From STC-113 sp964553745 (GTDB lineage: Bacteria; Patescibacteriota; Gracilibacteria; BD1-5; UBA2023): DNA of 64,000 bases. Positions within the stretch are counted from its first letter, which is position 1, and every line of letters starts with the position of its first letter. A model generated the notes under the pieces. That model was not told the origin of the DNA, searched no databases, and saw only the letters and a list, made by a program, of their open reading frames with translations. The DNA lies in contig CAZKLD010000002.1 in assembly GCA_964553745.1 (NCBI GenBank), positions 115,902-179,901 on the forward strand, read 5' to 3'. Positions 33,086-43,988 of this stretch are shown in pieces. Position numbers and translations under genes: made by a program.

Positions 33086-34609
33086 CTACTTCGTCCTATA
33101 GCTTAGAGCTTCCGCCAGGTGCGGAAGCTCTATTTTTTCGCATCATTCTATATCTGCGATAGTGCGGGATAATTTGAGGATCCTGAAATATGATCTTGTC
33201 GACAGATCCAGTTTCATCACCGCATTCTTGAGGAATCAGTCGCATTCCGCATCCAGCTCGCAAAATGATTCTATTTCCTTGTTGCTCATCTCCGAATTGA
33301 ATGTCTTATCGAGTCAATCGAATCTCTTAAGCTGGAATATCCTGGCGCTCTCCACTCTTGCCTTCAATTCTTCGCTTGTGGATTTCTGGCTTCTTGGCAC
33401 ATCAAAATCCTCTATCTTGACTCTGGGGACATTTATGAAAATGTCGATCCTATCGAGAATCGGGCCGGATAGCTTTTTCCTGTATTTCTCTATGCTTCAC
33501 TGGGAGCATATGCAGGTCTTCTCCTTGTCTCACATATATCCGCACGGGCAGGGATTGAGCGCTCAGATCAGTATGAATTTTGCAGGATACCTGTAACTCG
33601 CATTTATCCTGTTTATAGTGATTTCTCAGTCTTCTATCGGCTGGCGCAGCATCTCCACGAGCTTCGTCTCGAATTCCAGAAATTCATCCAAGAACAGCAC
33701 TCATTTGTGCGCCAGACTGATTTCTCATGGGCGCGAATCCCTTCCTCATCAGACAATGCTGACAGCGCTTGCGGTATGATGGATCCTGCGGAATGGGCGA
33801 TTGAATATCAGCGGCTCATTCTTGCTTAAGAGTCAGGCAACAGAATATATCTTGGAGACTTCTATTATCTCCGAAATCTCCATCTTCGGCAATATCGAGG
33901 CAAAAGCCTTAGCGAGCATCGTCTTTCCTGATCATGGAGGTCATTCCATAAGGATATTGTGTCATCAGGAGGCGGCTATCAGCAATGCTCTCTTTGCTTG
34001 CTCTTGTCATAGTACAGATTCAAATCCGATAGTGTCTCCCGTTCTTTTCGTCTCGGCCAAATCCTCAATCCGCATAGGCTCAGCAATCTCCGGCTTCTGA
34101 TTCTTAAGCAGAATCTGCACGATATCATCAAGCCGACTCACGGGAACAATTGAAATCCCTGGAATAAGACTCGCCTCATCCTTGTTTTCCATTGGAATGA
34201 AGATGTGCTTGAATCATTTTTCTTTCGCGAATATCACCGAGGGCAGAATTGAGCTTATGGGCCTCAATTTTCAATCCAGTGCGAGTTCTCATAGAAAAAT
34301 CGAGTTGCCCAGAAACTTCTTATCGAATCACATTTCAGCTCACAGGATTCATATTGCAATCGCCAAATCAAAGCTTGGTCATTTTTTCTTTATGTCCGCC
34401 GGAGCAAGATTTACGGTTATCCTTGTCCATGGAAAGTAGAATCATGAATTTATTATTGCAGTCCTGACCCTTTCTTTGCTCTCTTGGATCGCGGCGTCCG
34501 GCAATCAGACTATGCAGAAATTCGGCATTCAGGAAGCGATATCCACTTCCACTTCTATGGCAGCCCCTTCCAATCAATTTATGGAGACGGAATGTATTTT
34601 CGTAAACAT
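33086..34609 (-). CDS. comM: ComM/YifB-type Mg-chelatase-like AAA+ ATPase
   Basis: A 507-residue ATPase; ComM is a helicase that drives branch migration during integration of DNA taken up by transformation. The N-terminal Lon-like part has VEVDIASGMPNFCIVGLPD, then LGQEQAKRALLIAASGGHN, Walker A MEGPPGSGKTMLAKA, Walker B KGVLFLDEFLEF and a zinc-finger-like ALNPCPCGYVG...CICS. The C-terminus RTIADIEGCEKIELPHLAEA is typical. The start at 34609 gives the family N-terminus MFTKIHSVSINGLEG. With the pilin-like genes this hints at natural transformation. Confidence 0.93.
33105..33138 (+). terminator. Terminator-like hairpin inside the comM 3' end
   Basis: AGAGCTTCCGC-caggt-GCGGAAGCTCT, a perfect 11-bp stem followed by ATTTTTT on the plus strand. 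It could end the pilin-LamG transcript while also encoding ComM residues around LPHLAEAL. Confidence 0.7.
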
Positions 34610-34752
34610 CAGGAAAATATTAAAAAGTAACAAAATGTATTGTAAATAGAAAACAAAGAAAAATATTGAAAAAGCCAAGAAAAGTTTATACTTTTTTTGT
34701 ATTTTATCTCGTTTTGTGGTAGAATCCGAGAAGATAACTTAAATTTATTAAA

Positions 34753-37686
34753 ATGCTCCAATACCTAATACCCCAAGCACACGCAATAATAGCATGAACA
34801 TCAGGCAAAGATATCAATAAGGTCAGAACCTGATCATGAGCTGCAGATGATTTTTCCCTTCCGATATGAGTCACTGATTTTTTTTCCAATTTTTGGAACA
34901 TCGTCATCTGAATCATATTATTCTGGCTAGCATGGAAATTTGTCGGCTTCATGTACGAGATACTGACCTCCAAAGACCTGATCTACATCAAGGTCACCTT
35001 GCCTAGGGCAGATTCGAAGCTCGACAAGGAAAAGGAGACAAAGAAGGATTTCAAGGAAAAAACGGGTATAATGTCCATTTTCTATAAAGCGATACACAAA
35101 ATCGGAGATAGGTGACCGGTTGAGACCGTTTTGAATTTCATATTCAATTATGCGAAAATCTCACTTGAAATGGTGTTCAAGGATTGACAAGTGCATTTCT
35201 ATATTGTCACATATAAAGAATTCACGACAATGCTTACACAGCAGATAACCTCCAATTATCCCGATGCAGAAGTTAAGATCGTAAACCAAAAAGAATATAT
35301 CGACATCAAGCCGGCAGGATACTCTCTAAAGGCAATGAGTTCGGGTAAAAGGGTATCTGACATCTTCCCCATCAAGACATACAAGTATTTTGAGGATGAT
35401 CCCCTATCAAGTTTCACCAATGCATTCTGATCGCTCAAAAAAGATGATATAGCAGTATATCAGATTGTGGTCAAGCCGCTATGACAGGGATGGAGCCGCA
35501 AAGCGAAAAAAGCCGCAAATCTGGTAGCGAAATGACAATACAAAAAAGGTAATAAGGCATGATTGTGATTAGAGATAATCCAGTCGGTCCTCGGGCCTCT
35601 ATATTGGGTCATGAGGAGGTTCGTCGAAAACGAGCCAGTAGGTTGATCGAATGCCCCAGGAGCATCATCATGAGATTCATACAAGATATTCAATCAAGCA
35701 GAGCAAGAATCCCATAAGGCAGTCTGAGAGTCGGCATGACAGCCGTGATTCGAGGCGTCTATAAGGTTCTTGGTGTCCTCAAAAACAGCAGCAACAGCAA
35801 AAGAATGATTGGATAACCTCCTTACCACCACTTCTATCTTTACCGATGAGTACAACAATAAGCTCGATGATCCCCGATTCATGGAAGAATTGCTTAGCTT
35901 CATACTCACTCCATTAAGATATATCTGATTCAAGAATAAATTAGTCGGGTTGATGCAGAGCAAGAGCGTCTTTTCTGTCGATGAATTATCGACGCTTTAC
36001 CACTTCCCCGATATAAACTATAACAAATCTCCAGTCATCAAATGGCTCGATTACAAGATGATCGCGCCGCCTTCAAATATCAAATTCCCGAAAATCCCTA
36101 CAATACTAAGTGATTATAAGAGAGATGATGCGTGAAATGTCTTCACCAAAGACTGATCGCTTCTCAAGGTTGATGAAAACAAGAATCTTGTGAGGGATGC
36201 CTCTAAGAATCTCGTGCTCATGGATTGAACTATAGTCGAGGTATGAAAAGAATGAGACAGTAAATGAAAGCCTACAGATGAAGGAAAGACGCCGATACAA
36301 GAAGACAAACAAAGGCAAATCTGATGATTCCCGATCTTCAAAGACTGAATACTCATGGGTTGGAATGAATACAGGAACTCCAAGCTTCCGATATATTTCA
36401 TGAGGAAAGACAGATGAAGGCATCATTATATAATATGAAAGTCATGAGGCTGAAAATCCGTCCTCATATGATACCTTGCCCGTCAAGATCTGTGGAACTG
36501 AGACTGACTATGCGTCATAGACCCGCATGGCGATCTCGTAGAGGATGTAATCAGCTTCACACCAAAGGAACGTGCTAAAGATGTAGTGATATTCGATCCT
36601 TCAGACTATGAGCGTCCGATGGGGCTGAATATGCTCGAGGTGATATCTACAGACCCGAATTTAAGGGCTATAGAAAAAGACAGGGCCGCACTCGATGCGA
36701 CTTCGATATTCATCAAGATATTCAATGAAGAGGTTTTCTGACCTCGTATACAGCATTATTTCCGTAATGGTTGTCTGACTCTCATGGATGATGAGGATGA
36801 AGGATGAACCCTTATAGATGTACCAAGGCTGTTCGTCGATGACGCATTCTGCAAATACAAGGTTTCAAAAGTTAGGAACCCTGTCGTAAAGGCTTTCTGG
36901 GATCATGAATATGCAAATACCTGAGACAGGGAAAAACAAGAGATGATACCTTATTTCTCTTCTAAATTCGGTCCGTTCATAACCAATACTACAATCCGCA
37001 ATATCATAGGACAGCCTAAATCTGCATTTAATCTGAGAAGGGTGATGGATGATCAGAAAGTCCTGATGGTAAATCTGTCAAAAGGTCTTATCTGAGATCT
37101 TAATGCGCAGCTTCTTTGACTCATATTCGTGTCGAAGATAAATATGGCGGCGATGTCCAGAGCCGATATGCCAGAGGATGAGAGAAAAGATTTCTACTTG
37201 TATGTCGATGAGTTCCAGAACTTCGCGACAGATACTTTCTGAGAAATACTTTCAGAGGCTCGTAAATACCACTTGGCGCTTATCATGGCGCACCAGTTCA
37301 TCGCGCAAATCGGATGAGCTAAATGAAAATCAGACAAACCGTCGATCAAGGATGCAGTATTCTGAAACGCCTGAACGATAATGAGCTTCAAAGTAGGTGC
37401 CGAGGATGCTGAATATCTGGAAAAGGAGTATGCTCCTATCTTAAGTCAGCAAGATATAATCTGAATAGCCAATTTCACAACTTATTGCAAACTCAATATC
37501 GACAATGCAACGACTCGTCCTTTTGACTTGAAGACATTCTGGGATAATACATACAAGAATAAGGAAGTATCCAAAATCATCAAGGAATATTCCAGGAAGA
37601 TGTATTGAAGGAAAAAAGAATATGTCGATATGGAAATCGAGGCCCGCCTCTGAATAGTGAGGAATGAGAATTGAACGATTAATTAA
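34753..37686 (+). CDS. VirD4/TraD-like type IV coupling ATPase
   Basis: A 977-residue membrane ATPase that would feed DNA or protein to a type IV secretion channel. One membrane helix near residues 47-66 is followed by a long region typical of the CPR form of these proteins. The motor domain from about residue 555 has Walker A HYIIGKSGGGKSVLIGYLAR (three TGA Gly), CVIDPHGDLVEDV, Walker B FYLYVDEFQNFATD, LALIMAHQFIAQ, and a late GNAGTIMSFKVGAEDAEYLE. The pilin-like protein follows 13 bases later, so the operon encodes a motor plus a membrane component. Confidence 0.9.
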
Positions 37687-37699
37687 TAATAGATAAAAT

Positions 37700-38668
37700 A
37701 TGAAAAAGTTATTGGTAATCATATTGATGGCATTCTATACGCTTCCTGCGGCATTTTCAATTGCGCATGCCGATACCACAGACCTGAAATGAGATGCGAA
37801 GAGCGGTCAAGCCAGAGCCACCTATGCGGATGATGCCAAATATTGGTTTTGATCTTCATTCTTCAATTGAGGCCTTACTTGAGAGAAATGAGCGCAATGA
37901 TTCCTGTTCAACGTCGCAAGGGATTTGAAAAATGTATTCATAGCGGTTGCTGTCCTATATATGGTCGTCCTTGTACTAAGGCTCTTTTACTGACAGTGAA
38001 CTGAAGATGACTTTAAGAAATGGAGAATCTGAATACTGTGGACAACAATATGAATCCTGCTTATGCAGATGTCCTTCGCAGCCGTGGATACCATCTTCAA
38101 TAAGAATATATGAACGGCTACTGCGGTAGACATCACAGCCAACCTGATAATGCCTATAATCAGGCTCCTCGAAGTCGTAACATCCTTTATTTTCATCGCT
38201 ATGGCGATAATGGCATTCTTCAGAATAGTGTGAGGCGGGTGAGGCGATGACTGATACAAGAAAGGTATAAATACGATAATAAACTCAGTAATCTGATTCA
38301 TCCTCGTTAAAGTATCAGCAAAACTGGTTACCAGTATCTATTGAAGCGTACAATGTACGAATACCCTTATCTGAACTCAGACTTGTGTGGATACGGAATT
38401 ATGAAAACCGAATTTGCCTGAAACTACTAGAATCATAGCAACTATCATACAGTATATGACGGGGTTCATATGAATTATCACCATCATCCTTATCGTCTAT
38501 GCCGGATTCATGATTATCACGAGCAACTGAAATGAAGAGAAGGTGAAAAAATGAAAATGAACCGTCAAATATATCATTATCTGAATGATACTCATTGCAG
38601 CAAGCGTAATCTTGTTCAACTTCATGCTCTGAAAAGACCTCTCATGAGTAACAAGCTCATTCAAATAG
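37700..38668 (+). CDS. T4SS-pilin-like polytopic membrane protein
   Basis: A 322-residue exported protein with signal peptide (MKKLLVIILMAFYTLPAAFS). It has two related halves, each with a pair of membrane helices: NVFIAVAVLYMVVLVLRLFY with WTTIGILLMQMSF, then a Gly-rich VGGGGGDGYKKG and FIGIITIILIVYAGFMIITSN...YIIIGMILIAASVILF. The loop GNEEKVKKGKGTVKYIIIG matches the small T4SS-pilin family common in CPR bacteria. It is probably part of the secretion channel served by the preceding ATPase. Confidence 0.75.
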
Positions 38669-38676
38669 TTATTAGA

Positions 38677-38721
38677 AAAAACAAAAGACCTCCTTCGGAT
38701 TGAAGGAGGTCTTTTGTTTTT
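38677..38721. terminator. Bidirectional terminator
   Basis: AAAACAAAAGACCTCCTT-loop-AAGGAGGTCTTTTGTTTT, a very long stem between the T4SS gene and rpmE. It is followed by TGGA and the end of rpmE. Confidence 0.93.
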
Positions 38722-38724
38722 GGA

Positions 38725-38940
38725 TTATTTTTGAAGGTCTTTTGTTTTCTGTTGTCTAGCGTAGAATTTATCAACAGAACCTGTTTTAAGGATTTTTCTT
38801 TCACCAGTATAGAAAGGGTGGCAAGCAGAACATGTTTCCACACGTATATCACCTTTAACTGTGCTTCAGGTTGTAAATGTATTCCCGCAAGAACAGATAA
38901 CTTTTGTTTCATTAACTTGAGGATGTATTGATTTTTTCAT
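38725..38940 (-). CDS. rpmE: 50S ribosomal protein L31
   Basis: A 71-residue zinc-binding L31 of the large ribosomal subunit. It opens MKKSIHPQVNETKVICSCGN, with Cys16 and Cys18 and the later pair ETCSACHPFYTGE forming the zinc site, and ends with the typical GSVDKFYARQQK. The Gly of TTGSTV is TGA. The last codons run close to the terminator, and the repeated word KTKDL is encoded next to it. Confidence 0.95.
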
Positions 38941-38983
38941 GGTATTTGTGGTTATTTGGATTTATAAGTAAAAATCCTAATTA

Positions 38984-39068
38984 TGGTGCCGGAAGAGAGA
39001 CTCGAACTCTCACGCCTTGCAGCACTGGCTTCTAAGACCAGGGTGTCTACCAATTCCACCATCCCGGC
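38984..39068 (-). tRNA. tRNA-Leu (anticodon UAG)
   Basis: Acceptor GCCGGGA pairs with TTCCGGC, CCA is encoded, a long variable arm typical of tRNA-Leu is present, and the loop CTTAGAA gives anticodon TAG. The T-loop is GTTCGAGTC. Confidence 0.95.
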
Positions 39069-39153
39069 AGGGATTGTTATAGGAGAAGCTCCTATAATGG
39101 TACTTATTAAGTTGGGAGTCAGAATTACAACTAATAACTCTTAACTTTAAAAA

Positions 39154-39238
39154 TGGTGGGCCGAGAAAGATTCGAACTTTCGAAGACGAAGTCAACGGAT
39201 TTACAGTCCGTCCCATTTGACCGCTCTGGAATCGACCC
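39154..39238 (-). tRNA. tRNA-Tyr (anticodon GUA)
   Basis: Acceptor GGGTCGA pairs with TCGGCCC, followed by A and encoded CCA. The anticodon loop CTGTAAA reads GTA, the class II variable arm is present, and the T-loop is GTTCGAATC. Confidence 0.95.
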
Positions 39239-39280
39239 ATACTAGAGCTGATGGTTGAGAGATTTGAATTGAGAGCTTTG

Positions 39281-39310
39281 CTCAGTTCTCATTTCTCAGT
39301 TCTCATTTCT
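39281..39310. repeat. Heptanucleotide tandem repeat (CTCAKTT)
   Basis: CTCAGTT CTCATTT CTCAGTT CTCATTT CT, four heptamers between tRNA-Tyr and tRNA-Thr. Confidence 0.8.
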
Positions 39311-39317
39311 ATTTAAA

Positions 39318-39393
39318 TGGAGCCACTTGTCGGAATTGAACCGACGACCATCCGCTTACAAGGCGGGCGCTCTACCAGCTGAGCTAAAGTGGC
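39318..39393 (-). tRNA. tRNA-Thr (anticodon UGU)
   Basis: Acceptor GCCACTT pairs with AAGTGGC, then T and encoded CCA. The anticodon loop CTTGTAA reads TGT and the T-loop is GTTCAATTC. The three tRNAs form a cluster on one strand. Confidence 0.95.
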
Positions 39394-39608
39394 ATAATAT
39401 GTATAGATTATTTTAAATGAGCTTGTACCTAGGAGGGCTATTTGCAATCAACAAGACCATAAATATTTCTTAAGTGGGGGTATTTTATAAAATAGTTTTA
39501 AAAAGTCAAAATGTTTTTTCAAAAAGATTCAAAAGTTTTGACAACTCATATGATTTATATAACATATCAACTCTAATGCAGATAAAAACAAAACCGGAGG
39601 GTAGCCCA

Positions 39609-39950
39609 ATGCCAAAACCAGCACAAACTCCACCGCAGGGAACAAAGACAAAAAAAGGGAAACATCCGGCCGCCTCCAAATCCGTGGTGCCGACAATGAT
39701 AGTCCCCCGTGAAATCCGTACGCTTATGAGGTCTCATGGAAATAACCCCCGCATGCAGGAAGTCGTGATCGAGTTCATCACAAGAAGCAGGAGAACCGTT
39801 GCCCCTGAGGCAGTTTCCCTGCTTCAGAGAAGCGGATTTGACCTCAGTCAGATCCCGAAGAGCACACTTCCTCAGGTAAGCATTACCAACTGACGCGTCT
39901 GAAGCGAGTCTTCTCCTGAACTCAATCATGGAGCATTCCGCATCGATTAA
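39609..39950 (+). CDS. Small basic protein, foreign-looking
   Basis: A 113-residue, Lys/Arg/Pro-rich protein without a known motif: a PKPAQTPPQ tail-like N-terminus, then VVPTMIVPREIRTLMRSHG and a helical VVIEFITRSRRTV. It differs from its neighbours. It has a clear Shine-Dalgarno GGAGGG 7 bases before ATG 39609, higher GC and GGN glycines, and no TGA until residues 95 and 98. With TGA as a stop it would end after SITN at 39893 (94 aa). It may be recently acquired from a standard-code genome. An upstream ATG at 39576 is possible but lacks a ribosome site. A terminator follows. Confidence 0.6.
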
Positions 39951-39956
39951 ACGCAA

Positions 39957-39985
39957 AAAAAGGCGCCGAATATCGGCGCCTTTTC
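39957..39985. terminator. Bidirectional terminator
   Basis: AAAAAGGCGCCGA-ata-TCGGCGCCTTTT between the small basic-protein gene and the convergent pilin-LamG gene. Confidence 0.9.
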
Positions 39986-39994
39986 CTTTTATAT

Positions 39995-42217
39995 TTAGTA
40001 AGATGAAGTTGGGGGAGTAAAATCGGAAGTCCATTTCGCAATTCATTTGGATATATGAAACTCATCAACGTATCCGTTATAATAATATCCATTATTCTGC
40101 ATTCTTCAGATAAGAAGAGAATCTGTAGTAGACGGAAGAGTGAAAGTCACCGCTATCTGCGAAACCAACTGTCAATTCTTAAAAGTGTATAAGTTTCCTC
40201 AGCTGCGGACTACCGCAAAATGATTCCATGCATTAAGCTCATAAGTGCCCATATCCACTACGTTATATGGGGTTCATGCCCCATTATCGAATATTGCTGT
40301 GACATGTCATAGATATCAGGGCAAATCCACATATCATATCCTGAAAATTCAATCGTAGATTCAGGAAGTATTCATTCTCCTGTTAGTGACAGTAGAATGG
40401 GTGGAAACTGCTGTCCTGTATTCCCAATAGTCTATAGTGAAACTCCCGCTTCAGAAATCAAAATCAGAATTGCCAGCTGATGAAAGATAACTATTGATTC
40501 AATCGAAATAAAGCGATCAGTTCCCGAATTTAGGCGATACTGTCTGAGTTGCGGTGCTTCCTGCCGTTATGGTATTTTTGCCTGTCGAATCGGCGAATGA
40601 GTTTCAGCTTCCATCGAAATGCATGAGCAGAGAGTCATTTGCGTCAAAATTGTAAGGCGATGTTGGCAGAGAGAAGCCGGGAACAAATCATCTAGAAGTT
40701 CATTTGGATATTCTCAATTCATCTATATATCAGTTGAAGAATTGTTGTACGGTTCAATAATTCAAAGCTCAAACATATGTTATTCCTCCTAAGTATAATT
40801 GTGATGCTATAGATGCTGTGCCGACTTGGGCGCCATCAAGATATAGGGCGACAGTTCATGTTTTCCTGACAACAGCGACATGATACCATTGATTCTGGAT
40901 CAAATCAGAAGAAGTGCTTATCTGATTCCATCAAGCTCCGCTTGTAGACATTAGAAGCAATAGTTTACGGTTTGTCATCTTGACCAAGACAGAGGCATAT
41001 GTCGATGAGGCTCAATTCATGAATAGCATTGTCTGGTCTGCGCCTACATTTGTCGTATTAAACCAAAAATCTATTGAAAAATCTCAAGTTCACATATCAA
41101 AATCAGAAGAATTCGGAAGATTCAGATAACTATTGGTACCATTGAAATATCATGCACGGTTGAATTTTCACAACTGCGTAGCATTCCCAGTCGTGACCAT
41201 GGTTTTATTGCCTGAAGAGCTATCTAAAACCGAAGCTGTATTAGGATTATCTCAGTGGAGCAAAAGAACTCTTCATGTATCATCCGACGATGGGGTGTCT
41301 GTTCAATCAGATCCTCCACTGTTTTGTGTATTTCCTCATCCTAGACTATTCTTTAAGAGTCATATTCCGATGTCAGTGAGCGAGGCTCAACTTGCTGCTA
41401 CTATCGCCTGGACAGCAGGAGCAGTGACATTTCAATTAGAATAAGCAGACTGGATTTTAGTCATCAGATCAGCAACTTCTGTCACAGACAATCAAGTCGA
41501 TGATGTGCTGGCGTATACTTTGCTGGAATCGAACACAGCTAGATTGTTGACTCACGGAAGCAAAATATTTCAGCTTCAGAAAGTGCTGTCATAGACGACA
41601 TTTCAAGTTCATGAATTAAGTCAGAACAATGTCGGAGTAGGAATGAAGTAGTAAGTGCTTCATGTTGATACCTTGAGCATGACTCAGTTGTAGTTTCATG
41701 AGATGTAGACGTTGGCGCCAGTTCAACCTAGGGCGTTCGCCTCGGAAGAACTGAGAGATGAGAACTGAGAACTGAGAAGATGGAAAGGGTTAAGGCTCTT
41801 TTCGTATGAAGTAGGATTCTCGAAGTTTCAGGCTACTTGGTATTCTCTTTTGTTGGAAGCGAGTGAATAATCGTATTCTGATCATTTGAGGGGATCGGTG
41901 ACTTTCTTGGAGAGATTCTTCTGAAGCATCTTGTAGGCTGATTCTCAGATGGTTCATTGGTTCCAGATGGTTCATCCTGAATAAGTATAGGAATAAGAAT
42001 TATCGGGAGATGGATAGGTTCAGGAATATACATTGTACATCTCAACTGATTTCTTTATCGAGGAAATGTCTGCCAAGCGAGTTGAATCCCTTGCAGAGCC
42101 TGACTGGCTAGAGAAAGAGAGGAATGCTATTGTAGCAAGTATCGCAAGTATGACTATGACCACTATGAGCTCTACAAGGGTGAAACCATTGTAATTTTTT
42201 ATTTTTTGTACTGGCAT
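39995..42217 (-). CDS. Type IV pilin-like protein with two LamG domains (copy 3)
   Basis: A 740-residue protein. The N-terminus repeats the shared prepilin block (FTLVELIVVIVILAILATIA, SFSSQSGSARDSTRLADI), followed by SIKKSVEMYNVYSGTYPSPD. A linker near residue 150 is made of a heptamer repeat (LLSSQFSSLSS). A Gly/Asn-rich middle leads to two LamG sandwiches, each closing with a family-typical strand: GYIDELRISKGTS and GYVDEFHISKGIA. It is most similar to copy 4. A promoter (TTGACT, 17, TAATAT) lies upstream on the minus strand at 42250-42278. Likely a large surface adhesin. Confidence 0.84.
41752..41785. repeat. Heptanucleotide repeat inside a pilin gene
   Basis: On the minus strand CTCAGTT CTCAGTT CTCATCT CTCAGTT, encoding a Ser/Leu/Gln-rich linker in pilin-LamG copy 3. 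The unit is the same as in the tRNA cluster gap. Confidence 0.78.
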
Positions 42218-42249
42218 GAATTGTGGTTATGATTAAATTTACAATGAGG

Positions 42250-42278
42250 ATATTAGCCGAATTCAGACTTAAAGTCAA
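42250..42278 (-). promoter_or_regulatory. Sigma-70-type promoter of pilin-LamG copy 3
   Basis: Minus strand TTGACT, 17 bases, TATTAG complement TAATAT, 33 bases before the ATG at 42217. Confidence 0.65.
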
Positions 42279-42300
42279 GTGTATTGAGATATTTCAAATG

Positions 42301-42328
42301 TTGACTTTGTTTATTTAATATATACAAT
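42301..42328 (+). promoter_or_regulatory. Sigma-70-type promoter of the IscU-like gene
   Basis: TTGACT, 16 bases, TACAAT, 26 bases before the ATG at 42354, divergent from the promoter just upstream. Confidence 0.55.
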
Positions 42329-42353
42329 TCAAAAATCTAAAAACCAAGAAGTC

Positions 42354-42755
42354 ATGTCGGAAGGAATAGAATTGATCACGGAATACGCAAAAAACCCATC
42401 TAATAAGTACGAGATGGAGAATTTTGATATTGTTCATAATGAAGAGAGCAGAGTTTGCTGAGATACTGTGATGGTTTTTCTGAAAATCGAATGAGGCAAG
42501 ATAGCCGATTTTTCTTTCACATGAAACACTTCGATAATTACGACTGCGAGCGCATCTATTTTCTGAGAATCTATAATAGGGATGGAAATATCTGAAATCC
42601 TTGACCTGAATATCGAATATATAGTATCATTGATCTGAGCTGTATCTCCGAAAAGGAAGCATGCTGCAACTCTGGCAATCTTGGCTACCAGGAATGCGAT
42701 TCATAAATATCTGAAAGACTGAATAACAGATGATTTCAGCGATGTCCTCGAGTAG
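42354..42755 (+). CDS. IscU/NifU-N-like protein lacking two of three cluster cysteines
   Basis: A 133-residue protein with the IscU/SufU scaffold fold: SRVCGDTVMVFLKIEGGKIAD, FSFTGNTSIITTASASIFGE and LIGAVSPKRKHAATLAILAT. IscU normally binds an Fe-S cluster with three Cys. Here CGD is kept, but the second (GCAIS position) is NTSI and the third (KCAxLA position) is KHAATLA. It may bind a cluster differently, act as a cofactor carrier, or have lost scaffold function. Several Gly, including CGD and EGGK, are TGA. Confidence 0.78.
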
Positions 42756-43087
42756 ATATAAGAAAAACATTAAACAAAAGAGCGGGAGCCAGATTAGATT
42801 GAAAAAAAGGTGATTAGGCGATAAGGTTTGTTTTAAAACTGCGTACCGCAATGGGATGACAACTTTAACCCAAAAAACATTTAAATAAAAGAGTTTATCT
42901 TTTAAAATTGAGCATAAAAGCGAGATGTGGCAGCGCCACAATGAGCGAGAAGCGGAAATTTTAAAGATGAAATCTGAAGTTTAAATGCTTTTTTAAACAA
43001 AAAAATAGCCTGGAGACAACGTAAAGGAGGAAAGTTGTCCCACAGACTTAAATGAATTATAATAAATATTATTGATTTGTAAAGTTT
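42756..43087. other. Intergenic stretch, possible minus-strand terminator
   Basis: No gene seen. TGGAGACAAC...GTTGTCCCA (43011-43042) forms a hairpin with one bulge. On the minus strand it is followed by TATTTTTTT and could end the transporter transcript. A short palindrome TGTGG-cagcg-CCACA lies near 42924. Confidence 0.4.
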
Positions 43088-43987
43088 TTATTCTTCTTCA
43101 TCGGGTGAATTTTTTTTGTTTTCCATGAATGCATTATACCAAAGCGCTTCGACGAATATTTCAAGAACAGAATTCAGGTGAGAAATGAATAGTAGGAATG
43201 CGGCGAATATTATCAATATGATAGTTGTTCAGACTACAAAGAAAATCTGAGTTGAGACATAAGCGAAAAGTGCTGAGAATATTAGTGGGAATATCGTGAA
43301 TACCACTATAGATATGATAACTCTTGCATAGACTAAAAATAAGGTATAGAAAAGTTTTAGGGTGATTTCCATATTGTTCAAAGACATGCTGATCGAACTG
43401 CTAACCGCTTCGAAAACTGTTTTCTTCTCAAAAATTATGAAGAATTTTGTATAAACGAAAAGAAGATTTATTCAGACCGCAAATACCAAGTAGAATCACA
43501 TGATTACACTTATCGGTATAGCATATTCCTGACCGAATACCCTCAAGAGCAAAAAATAGAAGGTTACTATTGAGAGAAGCCTGAATAGTCACATGAAGTT
43601 ATGGAACTCAAAAAGCGGCAAAAAATTCAGAAGTCATTGGGAAGTTCAGTAAGAGATCTTTTGCTTCGATTCATCATTTTTTGAGAAGGCATCTATCATG
43701 AAAATGATTCAAGCTTCGGCTATCGGTTGCAATAACAGATATAAGAGCAGTCATATGATTGCCCATATGACGACTTCGATGAAGTATGACTGATGGATGA
43801 AATTTATCACCAATGAAAAGAACTCGTCTTTCTTCTGGAAGATCATGATATAGCTGTATGCGACTTGATAGAGCACTATCACACTAAGATAGATGGTCGA
43901 AAGAAGGGATGGGATAAAATTGAACTTCTTTATCACATTCGCGTGGTTGACAAGCTCCCAAGAAGGTATGACTATATTAGTCTTCAT
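43088..43987 (-). CDS. Polytopic membrane protein
   Basis: A 299-residue protein with six or so membrane helices (for example STIYLSVIVLYQVAYSYIMIF and AIIGLLLYLLLQPIAEAGII) and a short acidic tail NKKNSPDEE. It starts one base after the stop of the solute-binding gene, so the two are one operon. The layout resembles DUF7544/glycerophosphoryl-diesterase-type membrane proteins, but I cannot assign it. It might be a membrane partner of the binding protein. Confidence 0.68.
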
Positions 43988-43988
43988 G

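Noticed and set aside
39569..40046. A 157-codon minus-strand ORF opposite the small basic-protein gene
   Set aside because: It is a shadow of the plus-strand gene and crosses the bidirectional terminator at 39957-39985.
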